NCBI GenBank assembly: GCA_963790415.1
Contig: CAWBOK010000001.1
Location: 620,001-684,000, forward strand
Reading direction: 5' to 3'
Source of the DNA: JAJZQZ01 sp963790415
GTDB lineage: Bacteria; Actinomycetota; Thermoleophilia; RBG-16-64-13
Length of the DNA stretch: 64,000 bases
Part shown: positions 41,011 through 50,091 of the stretch, piece after piece
Position numbering within the stretch: the first letter of the stretch is position 1
How the letters are laid out: each line of letters starts with the position of its first letter
Translations under genes and position numbers: made by a program
Notes under the pieces: model-generated
The model's database searches: none
Seen by the model: only the letters and a program-made list of their open reading frames with translations
What the model was told of the DNA's origin: nothing

Positions 41011-41514
41011 AAACAGCCGGAACCGGTCGCGTTCCGGGTCTATGTGACCCTTGTGGCAGGTGATCCGGAGCTGCTGTCCCGGGGTGTCGACTCCCTCGAG
41101 ATCGGGCAAGAGCAGCGCCTGCCGTCCATCGTCGGTCCGTACGATGAGGCCGTACACCCGAGGGTCCAGGGCGGCGACCCCCTCCACCTCTTCGGGTTCG
41201 TTCAGCACGTCGACAGAGACGTGCAGGCCGGGCAACTCGTCCGGCCGGACCGGGAAGAAGCGCGGGTCGCGGCTGGCGGCGCTGATGGCATTGCCGATGA
41301 TCTCGGCGGCCAAGGTGGGCTGGGTAGGACCAAGCGTGCCCAGGCACCCACGCAGAGACCCGTCACTCTGGTGCAGAGAGACGAAGGCTCCCGCCCGCTC
41401 GGGCCCCGCATCCGGCGGTAGATCACCCGCGATCACCTGCTCCTCGATCACCCACGCTTCCACAGCCCGGCGGGCAAGGTCCACCAGCGGATCCGAGTGT
41501 GAGGGAGTGGTCAT
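40975..41514 (-). CDS. amrA: AMMECR1-domain protein (AmmeMemoRadiSam system component A)
   Basis: A 179-residue protein starting at ATG 41514. Diagnostic parts are GAFVSLHQSDGSLRGCLGTLGPTQPTLAAEIIGNAISAASRDPRF (LRGCxG motif), HVSVDVLNEPEEVE and GLIVRTDDGRQALLLPDLEGVDTPGQQL. Such proteins occur with Memo-like and radical SAM proteins in anaerobes; the reaction is not settled. ATG overlaps the stop of the Memo gene (ATGA). The last residues are altered by the 23-bp duplication. Confidence 0.93.
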   Translation of the reverse strand: MTTPSHSDPLVDLARRAVEAWVIEEQVIAGDLPPDAGPERAGAFVSLHQSDGSLRGCLGTLGPTQPTLAAEIIGNAISAASRDPRFFPVRPDELPGLHVSVDVLNEPEEVEGVAALDPRVYGLIVRTDDGRQALLLPDLEGVDTPGQQLRITCHKGHIDPERDRFRLFRFTVTRHGGSR

Positions 41515-42353
41515 GCTCCCGCTCCCACGGTTCCGGCATCTTCGGTCTGCAGGTGCACGGAGCCGACCAAGTAGCCGACCCCCCAGGGGCCCTCGTACGA
41601 GAGCACCTCGGTGTCGAACAGCCGACCCCGCAGCAGCCCGAAGAGGGTGACCAGCGAACGATAGCCGCACTCTCCGGCTTCGCGTTGGAGGCCCGTCGGG
41701 ATCCGGAGCAGTCCGGGACCGTCGGCCGCGGCGAACGTCTCGACTATGCGACGATCGAAGTCCGCGGCTCGGGGGGTGTAGCCCGCGGGGGCGTCAGGCG
41801 TGAGGCGGTGACTCAGGTCTCCGCTCGCTATGTAGAGGATCCTGGCCGCGGAAGCGTCGATGGCGGCCCCGATAGCCTCTCCGAAGGCCGTGTGCTGATC
41901 GATCCCCAAGAAGGAGAAGCTGAGCACAACGATGCGGGGTATCGCGACCAGACCGGGAACGATGAATGCCAGGGGCACGAGACAGCCGTGGTCCAGTTCC
42001 AGGACGTCGCCGCGGCCGCTCACGGGCGCGGCTGGAACACCGCGGATCTCGGCCTGCTCGAGGATGGAGTCGGAGAGGGCGGCGTGACCGGGCAGGCCGA
42101 ACCGAACCTGCGGCGCTCCGAAGTGGGCCAAGGAGCCTTCGTGCGTAGCCGCCGCCGATACGCCCATATGCGTCGCACCGATGGGAGCATGAGGGGACAT
42201 GATCACGATGACGTCGGGAGCCGCCCGGCGGGCTTCGTCGCCAAGACGGCGCATGCCGGCGACGGTGGCGGCGGCCTGCGCAGCCCGGCCACCCCCTACC
42301 TCGGGCACGATGATCGGTGGATGCGGGGAGACGAAACACCCCACCAGCCCCAT
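41511..42353 (-). CDS. amrB: Memo-like protein (AmmeMemoRadiSam system component B)
   Basis: A 280-residue protein starting at ATG 42353 (MGLVGCFVSPHPPIIVPEVGG). It has the class III extradiol-dioxygenase-like fold: conserved His in SPHPPII, SPHAPIG, LDHGCLVPL and SGDLSHRL. Memo homologues bind a metal at this site. It ends overlapping the AMMECR1 gene and begins about 74 nt after the radical SAM gene, forming the expected trio. Confidence 0.93.
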   Translation of the reverse strand: MGLVGCFVSPHPPIIVPEVGGGRAAQAAATVAGMRRLGDEARRAAPDVIVIMSPHAPIGATHMGVSAAATHEGSLAHFGAPQVRFGLPGHAALSDSILEQAEIRGVPAAPVSGRGDVLELDHGCLVPLAFIVPGLVAIPRIVVLSFSFLGIDQHTAFGEAIGAAIDASAARILYIASGDLSHRLTPDAPAGYTPRAADFDRRIVETFAAADGPGLLRIPTGLQREAGECGYRSLVTLFGLLRGRLFDTEVLSYEGPWGVGYLVGSVHLQTEDAGTVGAGA

Positions 42354-42426
42354 GGCCACACCTCCCACTGTCGGAGCTCGTTCCGAGAAGAAGCCCTGGC
42401 CGGCGCGGCTTCCCGAAACGAGCTTG

Positions 42427-43449
42427 TCAGAGCACCAGACGTATCCGCCCGCCGCAGGCGCGGCACCGATCACCATCCAGAAACACGTCTCGCACGGCGA
42501 ATCCCTCGCGTGCGATCACCACACGGCCGCATGTCGGGCACTGCGTCGACTCGCTGCCGTGTCCCCATACATTCCCACCATAGACATATCGAAGCCCCTG
42601 CTCCCTGCCCAGAGTGAGCGCCCGCTCCACCGACGCCACCGGAGTCGCCGGAACGTCGAGCATGCGATACGTGGGATGGAACCGCGACACGTGCCAGGGG
42701 ATGTCCGGGTCGACAGAGCAGAGGAACGCAGCCAGCCGGCGCAGTTCGTCCTCGCCATCGTTGCGACCGGGGATCAGCAGGGTGGTGACCTCGACCCATA
42801 CGTCCGCCGCGACCATGCGCTTGATCGTGTCCAGCACCGGTTTCAACCGCGCGCCCACTACCCGACGATAGAAGTCGTCGGAGTAGGCTTTGAGGTCGAC
42901 GTTCGCAGCGTGCAGGTCGCCATCGATGAGCGCGAGAGCCTGCTTCGTCATGTATCCGTTGGTCACGAACACGTTCTTCAGACCCACTGCCGACGCCCGG
43001 ACGGCACAGTCGTGCGCGTACTCGAAGAAGATCGTCGGCTCGGTGTACGTGTATGCGATGCTCCGACAGCCCGCCGCTACCGCCCGATCCACGACGTCCT
43101 GAGGAGACAACTGACTCCCCCGTATCTGCCCCTGGTCACGCGGCATCTGGCTGATGTCGGCGTTCTGACAGAAAAGACAGGTGAAGTTGCATCCCACGGT
43201 CGCCACCGAGAAGCTCAAGCTTCCGGGCAGGAAGTGGAACAGGGGCTTCTTCTCGATGGGATCGACGCCGGCCGAGATGGGGAGCCCATAGGTGAGCGCA
43301 TAGAGCACCCCGTCCTGGTTCTCGCGCACGCCGCACAACCCACGGCTCCCAGGTGCGACACGGCACTGGTGCGCGCAGAGGAAACAGTGGACTGCCGGGC
43401 CCCCGCGCCACGGCTCCCAGAGAACGGCAGGCTTTGGCGGCTTCAGCAC
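42427..43449 (-). CDS. amrS: Radical SAM protein AmrS of the AmmeMemoRadiSam system
   Basis: A 340-residue protein. The N-terminal zinc-like part CFLCAHQCRVAPGSRGLCGVREN is typical of AmrS. The radical SAM cluster is VGCNFTCLFCQN (CxxxCxxC), followed by YTYTEPTIFFEY and NVDLKAYSDDFYR. A C-terminal rubredoxin-like zinc ribbon (CPTCGRVVI...CRACGGRIRL) ends the protein. It probably acts first in the trio, on an unknown substrate. Upstream sits a small conserved protein. Confidence 0.95.
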   Translation of the reverse strand: MLKPPKPAVLWEPWRGGPAVHCFLCAHQCRVAPGSRGLCGVRENQDGVLYALTYGLPISAGVDPIEKKPLFHFLPGSLSFSVATVGCNFTCLFCQNADISQMPRDQGQIRGSQLSPQDVVDRAVAAGCRSIAYTYTEPTIFFEYAHDCAVRASAVGLKNVFVTNGYMTKQALALIDGDLHAANVDLKAYSDDFYRRVVGARLKPVLDTIKRMVAADVWVEVTTLLIPGRNDGEDELRRLAAFLCSVDPDIPWHVSRFHPTYRMLDVPATPVASVERALTLGREQGLRYVYGGNVWGHGSESTQCPTCGRVVIAREGFAVRDVFLDGDRCRACGGRIRLVL

Positions 43450-43464
43450 CGTGGAGGCACCGAG

Positions 43465-43665
43465 CTAGAGCTGGGGAAACGTGCCCCCGGGCCGCCTGCG
43501 CCGCCGGTCGCGAAGGACACGCTGCCCTCCGCGGTCCGAGTCGCCACGACGCTCGCCGGCCCGCCGGTCGATGATGACTTCTACGCCTTCGACCCCTTCG
43601 AAGCGCTTCTTGAACTCATCGTAGTACTCGTCGGCGAGGTCCCGCGGTATCACGTAGTAGATCAT
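43465..43665 (-). CDS. Small conserved protein with DRRxGERR motif
   Basis: A 66-residue protein starting at ATG 43665 (MIYYVIPRDLADEYYDEFKKRF). One alpha/beta unit ends in VEVIIDRRAGERRGD, then an Arg-rich tail. Short proteins with a strand, a helix and D-R-R-x-x-E-R-R are common in anaerobes and deltaproteobacteria, but no function is known to me. It is encoded 15 nt before amrS and may be co-transcribed with it. Confidence 0.65.
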   Translation of the reverse strand: MIYYVIPRDLADEYYDEFKKRFEGVEGVEVIIDRRAGERRGDSDRGGQRVLRDRRRRRPGGTFPQL

Positions 43666-43742
43666 CGTCCCCCTCGTCACGGCCGCCCCGTCCTCGGAGC
43701 CGCCTTCTCGCACCTGTCGGGAGTCGCGCCTATCATACTAGG

Positions 43743-43915
43743 AGGCTGTCGAAAATCGAAGCCTTGGCCACCAGAACGCACTGGACGGCGCGATACGGCG
43801 TTCTCGGTCGCGCACGTAGCGCTGCTTGTTGGAACTCGCTCCAGCATGAGACCTCGGCCGCCCGGGCGCGCTGGACGGCACGAATGCGTCGTCCTCGGTC
43901 GCTTTTCAACAGCCT
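43743..43915. repeat. Nested-palindrome repeat, copy 5 (173 bp)
   Basis: Begins AGGCTGTCGAAAATCGAAGC and ends TTTTCAACAGCCT. It matches the left half of the long form (both GGACGGC blocks and the GGAACTCGCTCCAGC block) joined directly to the right terminal repeat, so it looks like an internal deletion of the 328-bp form. It lies between a small gene and the divergent kinase gene. Confidence 0.85.
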
Positions 43916-44022
43916 GCTGGGGGGACGCGTGCCTACCAAGATGCGCGCGGCCTCATGGTAGGATGACCGAGGGACTCAAAACCCTGCCGGGCCGTTGACA
44001 CTCGACCCACTGTGAGCCTAGC

Positions 44023-45939
44023 GTGACGCCAGATACCCCTCCACCGGACGGCCCCCCGGAGCCATCGCCGCTCGCCCCGGAGCCCTTGCCGCTCGCCCCG
44101 GAGCCCTTGCCGCTTGACGCCTTCGCCGAGATCGACAGTCGCGAACTCTACCAAGGAAGGTACCTCCTCGGACCGGTCCTCGGGAAGGGGGGCACCTGCA
44201 CGGTCTATCGCGCTTGGGATACGGATCTTGGGCGATATGTGGCCATAAAGCGGCTCGAGCCTCCCCTGAGCCTGGATCCCCACGCGCGTGCCCGTTTCAA
44301 CCGGGAGGGCAAGGCGATCGCTCGGCTGTCGCACCCGAACTTGGTGACGCTCATCGACAGGGGGACCACCGAGACCGAGGAGTACCTGGTGTTCCAGTAC
44401 GTCCAGGGCCGGTCTCTCAAGGACCTCATCCGGGCTAACGGACCCCTCGACCCCGCCGACGCGGGCCAGATAGCAGGGCAGGTAGCCGAGGGGCTGGCGC
44501 AGGCCCACTTGGCGGGCATCGTGCACCGCGATGTCAAGCCACAGAACATCCTTCTTGATGCCGAAGGCCGCGCCAAACTCATAGACTTCGGCATCGCCAC
44601 CGGTGACGAGTGGACGCACGTGACCCGCGAAGGCGCGATCGTGGGTAGCAGCCGCTACATGTCGCCGGAACAGGTGCAGGGACGTCCGGTCGACCAGAGG
44701 ACCGACGTCTACTCGTTGGGCATCGTGCTGTACGAGATGCTGAGCGGCGAACCGCCGTTCAGTGGCTCGACCATCGTGGAGATCGGGCGGCAACATGTGC
44801 GAGATCGCCCTCGCCCCCTCAGCGATACGCGCCCCGACGTCTCCCCGTCCCTGGAACGGGTCGCCATGCGCTGCCTGGAGAAACTGCCGGAGGGCCGCTT
44901 CCAGTCGATGGACGAACTCCTCGGAGCCTTGGTGGGACTCGGTCTCTACCATCCGCAACATGCGGGCGGAGGCATCATCGGCACGCTGCGCCGGACGGTG
45001 ATGGGCGGCCGCACCGACAGTCTCGGCGACGACAGCGCCGAATGGGTGCCGCCCCCCGATGCGGGCGAGCTTCCGCCGCCGCTGATCCCTATCGCGGTCC
45101 TGAGTGACGCAGGCCGACCCGCCGCCGACCCCGAGGGCGGACGTGGCGCTGCCGTCGGGGAACGCGTTCCCGCCGGCCGAGGCCCCCGACGCACGGAACT
45201 CAAACGGCGGAGCCGGCCCCCACGCAGCAGGGAACGTCTCGTGAAAAGGGTCGGGCTGTGGGTCGGCCTGGCCGCGGGACTCGTGGCCGTCGCTCTGGGC
45301 GCCTATCTGCTGTTCGGCGGAGAGGAAGCCGCCCCGAACCTTATCGGGACGGCCCTCGAGCAGGCGAAGACGGCGGCGGCCAAACAAGGCCTGCAGGTGG
45401 AAGTCGACGCCGAGCAGGAACTGGTGATGGGCAAACCCGACGGAACGGTGGTCGCTCAGGACCCCCTCCCCGGCGAACCCGTACCCGATGACATCTTGAC
45501 ACTGGTGGTAAGCCGCAAGCCGGTCGCGGTGAAAGTGGCTTCGCTCACCGACGTCGATCCCCAGGGTGATCAACACGAACAACCCGGGCTCCTACCCCGG
45601 CTCATCGACGGTGACAATGCCACCAGCTGGGCTACCGAGAGCTACGGCACAGCGTCATTCGGCGGCGTGGACAAGACGGGGGTCGGAGTGGACTTCAAGC
45701 TCGACTCGCCCGCCACGCTGCTCGAGGTCACGTCGCCCCAGAAAGGATGGGGCGCCGAGGTGCAGGTGCCCGGCCCCGACGGGACCCTGACCACCGTGGC
45801 CAAGCTAGACGGCCTGGCCACTCAGACGGTCGAACTGGGGCAGGCCGTGAAGTCCGGGCGCATCTGGATCACCCGCCTGGCCACGGCGGCCGACGGACGC
45901 TACGATGCCCAGATCGCGGAGCTTCGCCTGTTCCGGTAG
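44023..45939 (+). CDS. Ser/Thr protein kinase with membrane helix, PASTA-like domain and C-terminal discoidin-like domain
   Basis: A 638-residue receptor-like kinase. Kinase domain about residues 45-320: glycine loop LGKGGTCTVYRA, Lys in VAIKRL, HRDVKPQN, DFGIATG, SRYMSPEQ. A Pro/Arg-rich linker leads to one helix (VGLWVGLAAGLVAVALGAYLLF, about 410-431). Outside lies one PASTA-like unit (PNLIGTALEQAKTAAAKQGLQVEVD; GTVVAQDPLPGEPV). A C-terminal beta domain follows (GDNATSWATESYGTASFGG; WITRLATAADGRYDAQIAELRL), like discoidin/NPCBM sugar-binding domains. It may sense cell-wall material. The N-terminus repeats PLAPEPLPLAPEPLPL, encoded by a 24-bp DNA repeat. Confidence 0.92.
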   Translation: MTPDTPPPDGPPEPSPLAPEPLPLAPEPLPLDAFAEIDSRELYQGRYLLGPVLGKGGTCTVYRAWDTDLGRYVAIKRLEPPLSLDPHARARFNREGKAIARLSHPNLVTLIDRGTTETEEYLVFQYVQGRSLKDLIRANGPLDPADAGQIAGQVAEGLAQAHLAGIVHRDVKPQNILLDAEGRAKLIDFGIATGDEWTHVTREGAIVGSSRYMSPEQVQGRPVDQRTDVYSLGIVLYEMLSGEPPFSGSTIVEIGRQHVRDRPRPLSDTRPDVSPSLERVAMRCLEKLPEGRFQSMDELLGALVGLGLYHPQHAGGGIIGTLRRTVMGGRTDSLGDDSAEWVPPPDAGELPPPLIPIAVLSDAGRPAADPEGGRGAAVGERVPAGRGPRRTELKRRSRPPRSRERLVKRVGLWVGLAAGLVAVALGAYLLFGGEEAAPNLIGTALEQAKTAAAKQGLQVEVDAEQELVMGKPDGTVVAQDPLPGEPVPDDILTLVVSRKPVAVKVASLTDVDPQGDQHEQPGLLPRLIDGDNATSWATESYGTASFGGVDKTGVGVDFKLDSPATLLEVTSPQKGWGAEVQVPGPDGTLTTVAKLDGLATQTVELGQAVKSGRIWITRLATAADGRYDAQIAELRLFR

Positions 45940-46050
45940 GGCTGCGCGCCGATGCTTGACACGACCGGGGCGCCGGGCGGCGCTGCGTCGCAAACGTGGC
46001 GATACAATGTCCCTCGAGAATGAACTAGCCTGGGAGGAGAGAGACGCCCC

Positions 46051-46350
46051 GTGAGCCTGCGAATAGAGATCGACCACGAGAGCATCGCCGCGTTCTGCCG
46101 GCGCAACTCCATCCGCCACCTGTCCTTCTTCGGCTCCGTGCTCCGCGATGACTTCGGCCCCGAGAGCGACGTCGACGTCCTGGTGGAGTTCGAACCCGGC
46201 GCCGTTGTCGGCTACTTCGGTATGGCACGCATGGAGCGGGAACTCAGCGAGATGATCGGCCGAAAAGTTGACTTCCGCACGCCGTTCGAGCTTAGTCGGT
46301 ATTTTCGCGGCGAGGTCATCGAAGGGGCATTGGAGGAGTATGTCGCGTAG
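46051..46350 (+). CDS. MNT-type nucleotidyltransferase, antitoxin of a HepT/MNT module
   Basis: A 99-residue minimal nucleotidyltransferase starting at GTG 46051. The catalytic motif is FFGSVLRDDFGPESDVDVLVEFEPG (GSxxR and DxD). MNT proteins AMPylate their HepT toxin partner to silence it. The gene overlaps the HepT gene (ATG 46340), as in known modules. All catalytic residues visible are intact. Confidence 0.92.
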   Translation: MSLRIEIDHESIAAFCRRNSIRHLSFFGSVLRDDFGPESDVDVLVEFEPGAVVGYFGMARMERELSEMIGRKVDFRTPFELSRYFRGEVIEGALEEYVA

Positions 46351-46689
46351 ACACGACAGCGTGCGCCTGCGCGACATGCTGGATGCGGCGCAGGCAGCGA
46401 TCAGGGTCCTGGGCGACCACAGTGTAGAGGAACTGGAGTGCGACGAGACTCTGGCCCTAGCCGTACCGCACGCGGTCGAGATCACGGGGAGGCGGCAAGC
46501 CGCGTGAGCCGCCCCTTCTGCACGGCGCATCCCGAGATCCCGTGGAGCGAGGTGACAGGCCTTCGCCACCGCATCGTCCATGACTACTTCGCGCTGGACT
46601 ATCGTCGCCTCTGGGACACAGTTCACAACGACCTCCCGCCACTGATCACGCAGCTGCAGCGGATCCTGGAGGCCAACGACCAACCGTGA
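46340..46689 (+). pseudogene. HepT (HEPN) toxin of the first module, frame broken by one missing base
   Basis: About 116 residues when one G is added to the run at 46486-46489. Frame one gives MSRRHDSVRLRDMLDAAQAAIRVL to HAVEITG. Frame two gives EAASRVSRPFCTAHPEIPWSEV and the HEPN ribonuclease motif LRHRIVHDYF (R-x4-H region), then LDYRRLWDTVHNDLPPLI. All HEPN parts are present, so the break may be an assembly error or true inactivation of the toxin. The antitoxin in front is intact. Confidence 0.8.
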
Positions 46690-46751
46690 TGCAAGACACA
46701 TTCGGCTTGGACGTGACATCTCCCCGTGTGTCTTCGTAGAACCCCACGCAT

Positions 46752-49286
46752 CTACTCGAACGCCTGGGTCTCGCCACCTCGCGCGTCCGCCCATGCGGGA
46801 ACCCACGCGAGCGCCACCAGCTTGACGGCCACATCGGCCTTCTTGGGCCGTACGGTCACAGGCTCGAGCACTTCCGACTGGGGATCGACGGCCGTCTCGA
46901 GCGCATCCACCTCCGCCTGGAACTCGGCCTGCAGGTCGGTCGACTGCTGCCGGAGGCTCTCGACCGTGTCCTTGGCCCGACCGACGTCACCGGCCTGGTC
47001 CATTGACCGCCCGACCCCTCGCGCGGCCGTCGTGGCCTTTCCGATGGTCGCCGAGCTGAACTTCTTTCGACCGAACAACGCACCAAGAACCGTCGCTCCC
47101 ACCGAGATGGCGGTCTGCATCTGCGCTCCCCGGGCTTCCTCGCCTTCCCGGTCGACCGCCTGCTGAGCCCTGCGGATCCGTTCGTCCAACGCGGTGAGTT
47201 TCGGCGTGTACTTCTGCTGGAGCCGATCCTTGAGAAGGTCCCGCTGCTCCCGCGCCGCCTGCTGCAGGCGCACGCGGAACTCACCCTCGCTCTCCCCGGG
47301 CAGCGAGACCTGCTTGAGTGCCGGGCTGCGCAGCAACTGGAGTGACTGCGTCCGGTAGACCCACGAGATGAAGTCTCGGGTGTAGTCGTCGTAACTCGTG
47401 GCCTTGGCCGCCGCTGAGGGAAGCGCTCCAAAGGCAGCGCCGTCTGCCGGCTGCGTGTCGAGGTCATCGAGCACCACCGTCACCATCTGCGCCCTCTCCC
47501 AATCGACCGGCACCGGATCGGTGGAGACAGAGGTGAGCGCCGTCACCTCCAGGGAATGGTCGAGAGAGAGCTTGACGTCGACGATTCGCACTCCGGCGGC
47601 TCCGAGGAGCGCCGGGCCGTAGCGCAGAGATCCGCCTTGGGGACGCGCCCCCCTCACGGGCAGGAAGTACTCGGGGACGCCTGGGGGGAGCAGCGGCTTG
47701 GAGCTCCCCGAGCCGGACGTCGCCGACGGAGCCGACGGGGGGACCACCGGCGAAGCCGGCGACGCAGGTGGTGGCGGCGCGGCCTCGAGAGGCGCGGCCC
47801 CGACGGGCGCCGCGGGAGTCTGTGACAGCGTGGCGGCGGCAGGCACGGCGGCTGAGGGCGTCGCGCCCGCCGCCTTCCGCGGGTCCATGAGGGTCTTGAT
47901 CTGCGTGCGGGTCAGCGGTCCGCGCAGGTAGGACATGGTCCAGCGGGTGGTGAAGACCACCGGGGCGTCCTCGTGGGCGTTGTACATCAGGAACACCCGG
48001 TTGCCCAAGCCGGCCAGCGTCTGCTCCATGGCCTGGCGGTCGAAGCCCGCGGTCGCTCCGGCGGCAACGCCTTCCAATCCGGCCAGCACCCGCTGCTTGT
48101 CATTGTCGGTCTGCAGTCGGCCGATGAACCACGTGCCGGCGTTGGACAAGCCCTTGTAGTCCAGATCCACGGGGTTCTGGGTCGCAAGCAGGATGCCCAC
48201 GCCGTACGCCCGGGCCTGTTTGAGTAGGGTCAGCAGCGGTCGTTTCGAGGGCGGCTCGGCCACGGGCGGGAAGAAGCCGAAGATCTCGTCCATGTAGATC
48301 AAGGCCCGCAACGACCCGGTGCCCGGCTGCGCCCGCATCCAGCCCAGCACCTCGTTCAGAAGCAGCGACACGAAGAACATGCGCTCGGCATCGCTCAAGT
48401 GGGCGATAGACATGATCGACACCCGGGGCTTCCCCTCCGGCGTGTGCAGCAGACGGGCCACGTCGAGAGCCTCGCCTTCCATCCACGCGGCAAAGCCCGG
48501 AGCGGCCAGCAGGTTGTTCATCCGCATGGCCAGCTCAAAGCGTTCTTTGGATGGATAGAAGGACTCGAGGTCCATGACCCCCACCTGGGTCACGGGCGGA
48601 TTCTGGATCTGACCGATGAGCATGGCGAGGTCGAGGCTCTGACCCTGCTGCCAGGCGGTGTTGAGGATGGTGGAGAGAAGGATGTGTTCCCGACTCTGGA
48701 TGGGATCGGCGTCGATGCCGAGCAACGCCAGCAGGCTGGTAGCCGTGGTGGCGATGCGGTCGCCGAGCAACTCGGGATCGTCGCGAACAGCCGCGGCTGG
48801 AGCGGCGAAAGAAGCCAGGATCGAGATCGGCAGACCGGCGCTGCTGCCCGGCGTGTAGATCGCGAAGTCGGCGGCCTCGCGCAGGCGTCGGATACGATCG
48901 CCGCTCTCCCCCCAATCGGCCAGACCCTTGGCCCAGAACTCCGCCTGCTGGCGGGCGAAGTCATCGGGCGTAAGGCCTTTGCGGGCGGCGTCCTCCTCGT
49001 TGATCCAGGGGCGGAGATCCTCCGGCCTCAGATCGGGGAAGGTAAGCATCAAGTCGGCCAGGTCGCCCTTGGGGTCGATGACGATGGCCGGCACGCCGTC
49101 GAGGGCCGCCTCCTCGATCAGTCCGATACAGAGTCCGGTCTTTCCACTGCCGGTCATGCCCACGCACACACCGTGAGTGACCAGGTCCTTGGAGTCGTAG
49201 AGCAGCAGATCCTCGCGCGGGGCCTTGGCCTGAAGATCGTACTCCCGCCCCAGATAGAAGACGCCCAGCTTCTCGAAGTCCTCCAC
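46752..49286 (-). CDS. HerA-like/DUF853-type ATPase
   Basis: An 844-residue protein, start chosen at GTG 49286 (VEDFEKLGVFYLGREYD). It has a HerA-FtsK-type ATPase core: Walker A VGMTGSGKTGL, VIDPKGDLADLM, Walker B ALIYMDEIFGFFPP and LLATQNPVDLDYKGL. A Pro/Ala-rich linker (residues about 445-500) leads to a C-terminal domain with a long coiled coil (QQAAREQRDLLKDRLQQK; KDTVESLRQQSTDLQAEFQAEVDALE). Relatives are common but their role, perhaps in DNA transfer or defence, is not established. It lies between two MNT/HepT modules. Confidence 0.85.
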   Translation of the reverse strand: MEDFEKLGVFYLGREYDLQAKAPREDLLLYDSKDLVTHGVCVGMTGSGKTGLCIGLIEEAALDGVPAIVIDPKGDLADLMLTFPDLRPEDLRPWINEEDAARKGLTPDDFARQQAEFWAKGLADWGESGDRIRRLREAADFAIYTPGSSAGLPISILASFAAPAAAVRDDPELLGDRIATTATSLLALLGIDADPIQSREHILLSTILNTAWQQGQSLDLAMLIGQIQNPPVTQVGVMDLESFYPSKERFELAMRMNNLLAAPGFAAWMEGEALDVARLLHTPEGKPRVSIMSIAHLSDAERMFFVSLLLNEVLGWMRAQPGTGSLRALIYMDEIFGFFPPVAEPPSKRPLLTLLKQARAYGVGILLATQNPVDLDYKGLSNAGTWFIGRLQTDNDKQRVLAGLEGVAAGATAGFDRQAMEQTLAGLGNRVFLMYNAHEDAPVVFTTRWTMSYLRGPLTRTQIKTLMDPRKAAGATPSAAVPAAATLSQTPAAPVGAAPLEAAPPPPASPASPVVPPSAPSATSGSGSSKPLLPPGVPEYFLPVRGARPQGGSLRYGPALLGAAGVRIVDVKLSLDHSLEVTALTSVSTDPVPVDWERAQMVTVVLDDLDTQPADGAAFGALPSAAAKATSYDDYTRDFISWVYRTQSLQLLRSPALKQVSLPGESEGEFRVRLQQAAREQRDLLKDRLQQKYTPKLTALDERIRRAQQAVDREGEEARGAQMQTAISVGATVLGALFGRKKFSSATIGKATTAARGVGRSMDQAGDVGRAKDTVESLRQQSTDLQAEFQAEVDALETAVDPQSEVLEPVTVRPKKADVAVKLVALAWVPAWADARGGETQAFE

Positions 49287-49440
49287 GGCAGTCCCCCTGA
49301 CGATTGCGCTGCTCAGCAGGCAGGCCGGTATCGGCCGCCGGTATGGCTTGCGCCTTTTGAGGTGCCCCCGCTCCGGCGAGGCTAAACGCAGGCGGTGCGT
49401 GACTATCCGCCGACACGCCAAGCGGTATACTTTCGACGAT

Positions 49441-49816
49441 ATGACGGGCACGCTGACACCCGAGCAGATCGAGGTCTACGCCGCGACCCTGCGCGCGCGC
49501 ACCGCGGAGACCGCCCGCCGGCGGCGCGAGCGACACGAGCAGGGGTGGGCGGTGGCGCGGCAGGCGGCGCAGGTCCTTACGTTCGCAGTTCGGCGTCACC
49601 GGCGTGTGGGTCTTCGGCTCGCTGGTGGAGGGCGACCATTTCACCGAGCGCTCCGACGTCGACATGGCGGCCACCGGCCTCACACCCGCGGCACACCTCG
49701 AGGCCCTGGGCAGGCTGCTGAGGCTCTCGCCCGACTTCGAGTTCGATCTCATCGACCTCGACCACTGCCCGGAAGGACTGCGCCAGGCGGTCGAACAATC
49801 CGGAGTGGAGCTGTGA
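49441..49816 (+). pseudogene. Nucleotidyltransferase of the second module, frame broken by one extra base
   Basis: About 124 residues when the A at 49579 is removed. Frame one gives MTGTLTPEQIEVYAATLRART to AAQVL. Frame two gives RSQFGVTGVWVFGSLVEGDHFTERSDVDMAATGL, with the GSLxxG and DVD catalytic motifs, and DLIDLDHCPEGLRQAVEQSGVEL. It overlaps the next gene (GTGA at 49813). It belongs to the same MNT superfamily as 46051-46350 but is a different branch. Confidence 0.8.
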
Positions 49817-50091
49817 CGGGCAGCGACTACAACACCGTCGCCGCCCGCATCCGTCAGGAGCTGCCCGAACTCGACCGCATCGCCCGCCGAGCCTGCCGCG
49901 CCTGGGCCTCTACCACGCGCGACGCCCAGGATTCCGCCACGTGGTCCGCAACGTGTATGCCTACGTGCTGGATCAGCGGCTGGTGGCAGTACTCATCGAG
50001 GACCTGCCGAAGGCTAACGAGCAGATGCGCGCGCAGACTCGCGGCGTTCGCGGACTCACTCGAGGCGATCGCCGCGGCCGCAGACGATTAG
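49813..50091 (+). pseudogene. HepT-like HEPN toxin of the second module, two compensating frameshifts
   Basis: About 92 residues. The first part (TGSDYNTVAARIRQELPELDRIA) and the last (LAAFADSLEAIAAAADD) are in one frame. The middle is meaningful only in another frame: FRHVVRNVYAYVLDQRLVAVLIEDLPKANEQMRAQ, with the HEPN-type R-x-V-Y helix. A base appears lost near 49905-49915 and gained near 50038. As written, the annotated frame would give a scrambled core. It is either badly sequenced or decaying. Confidence 0.65.
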
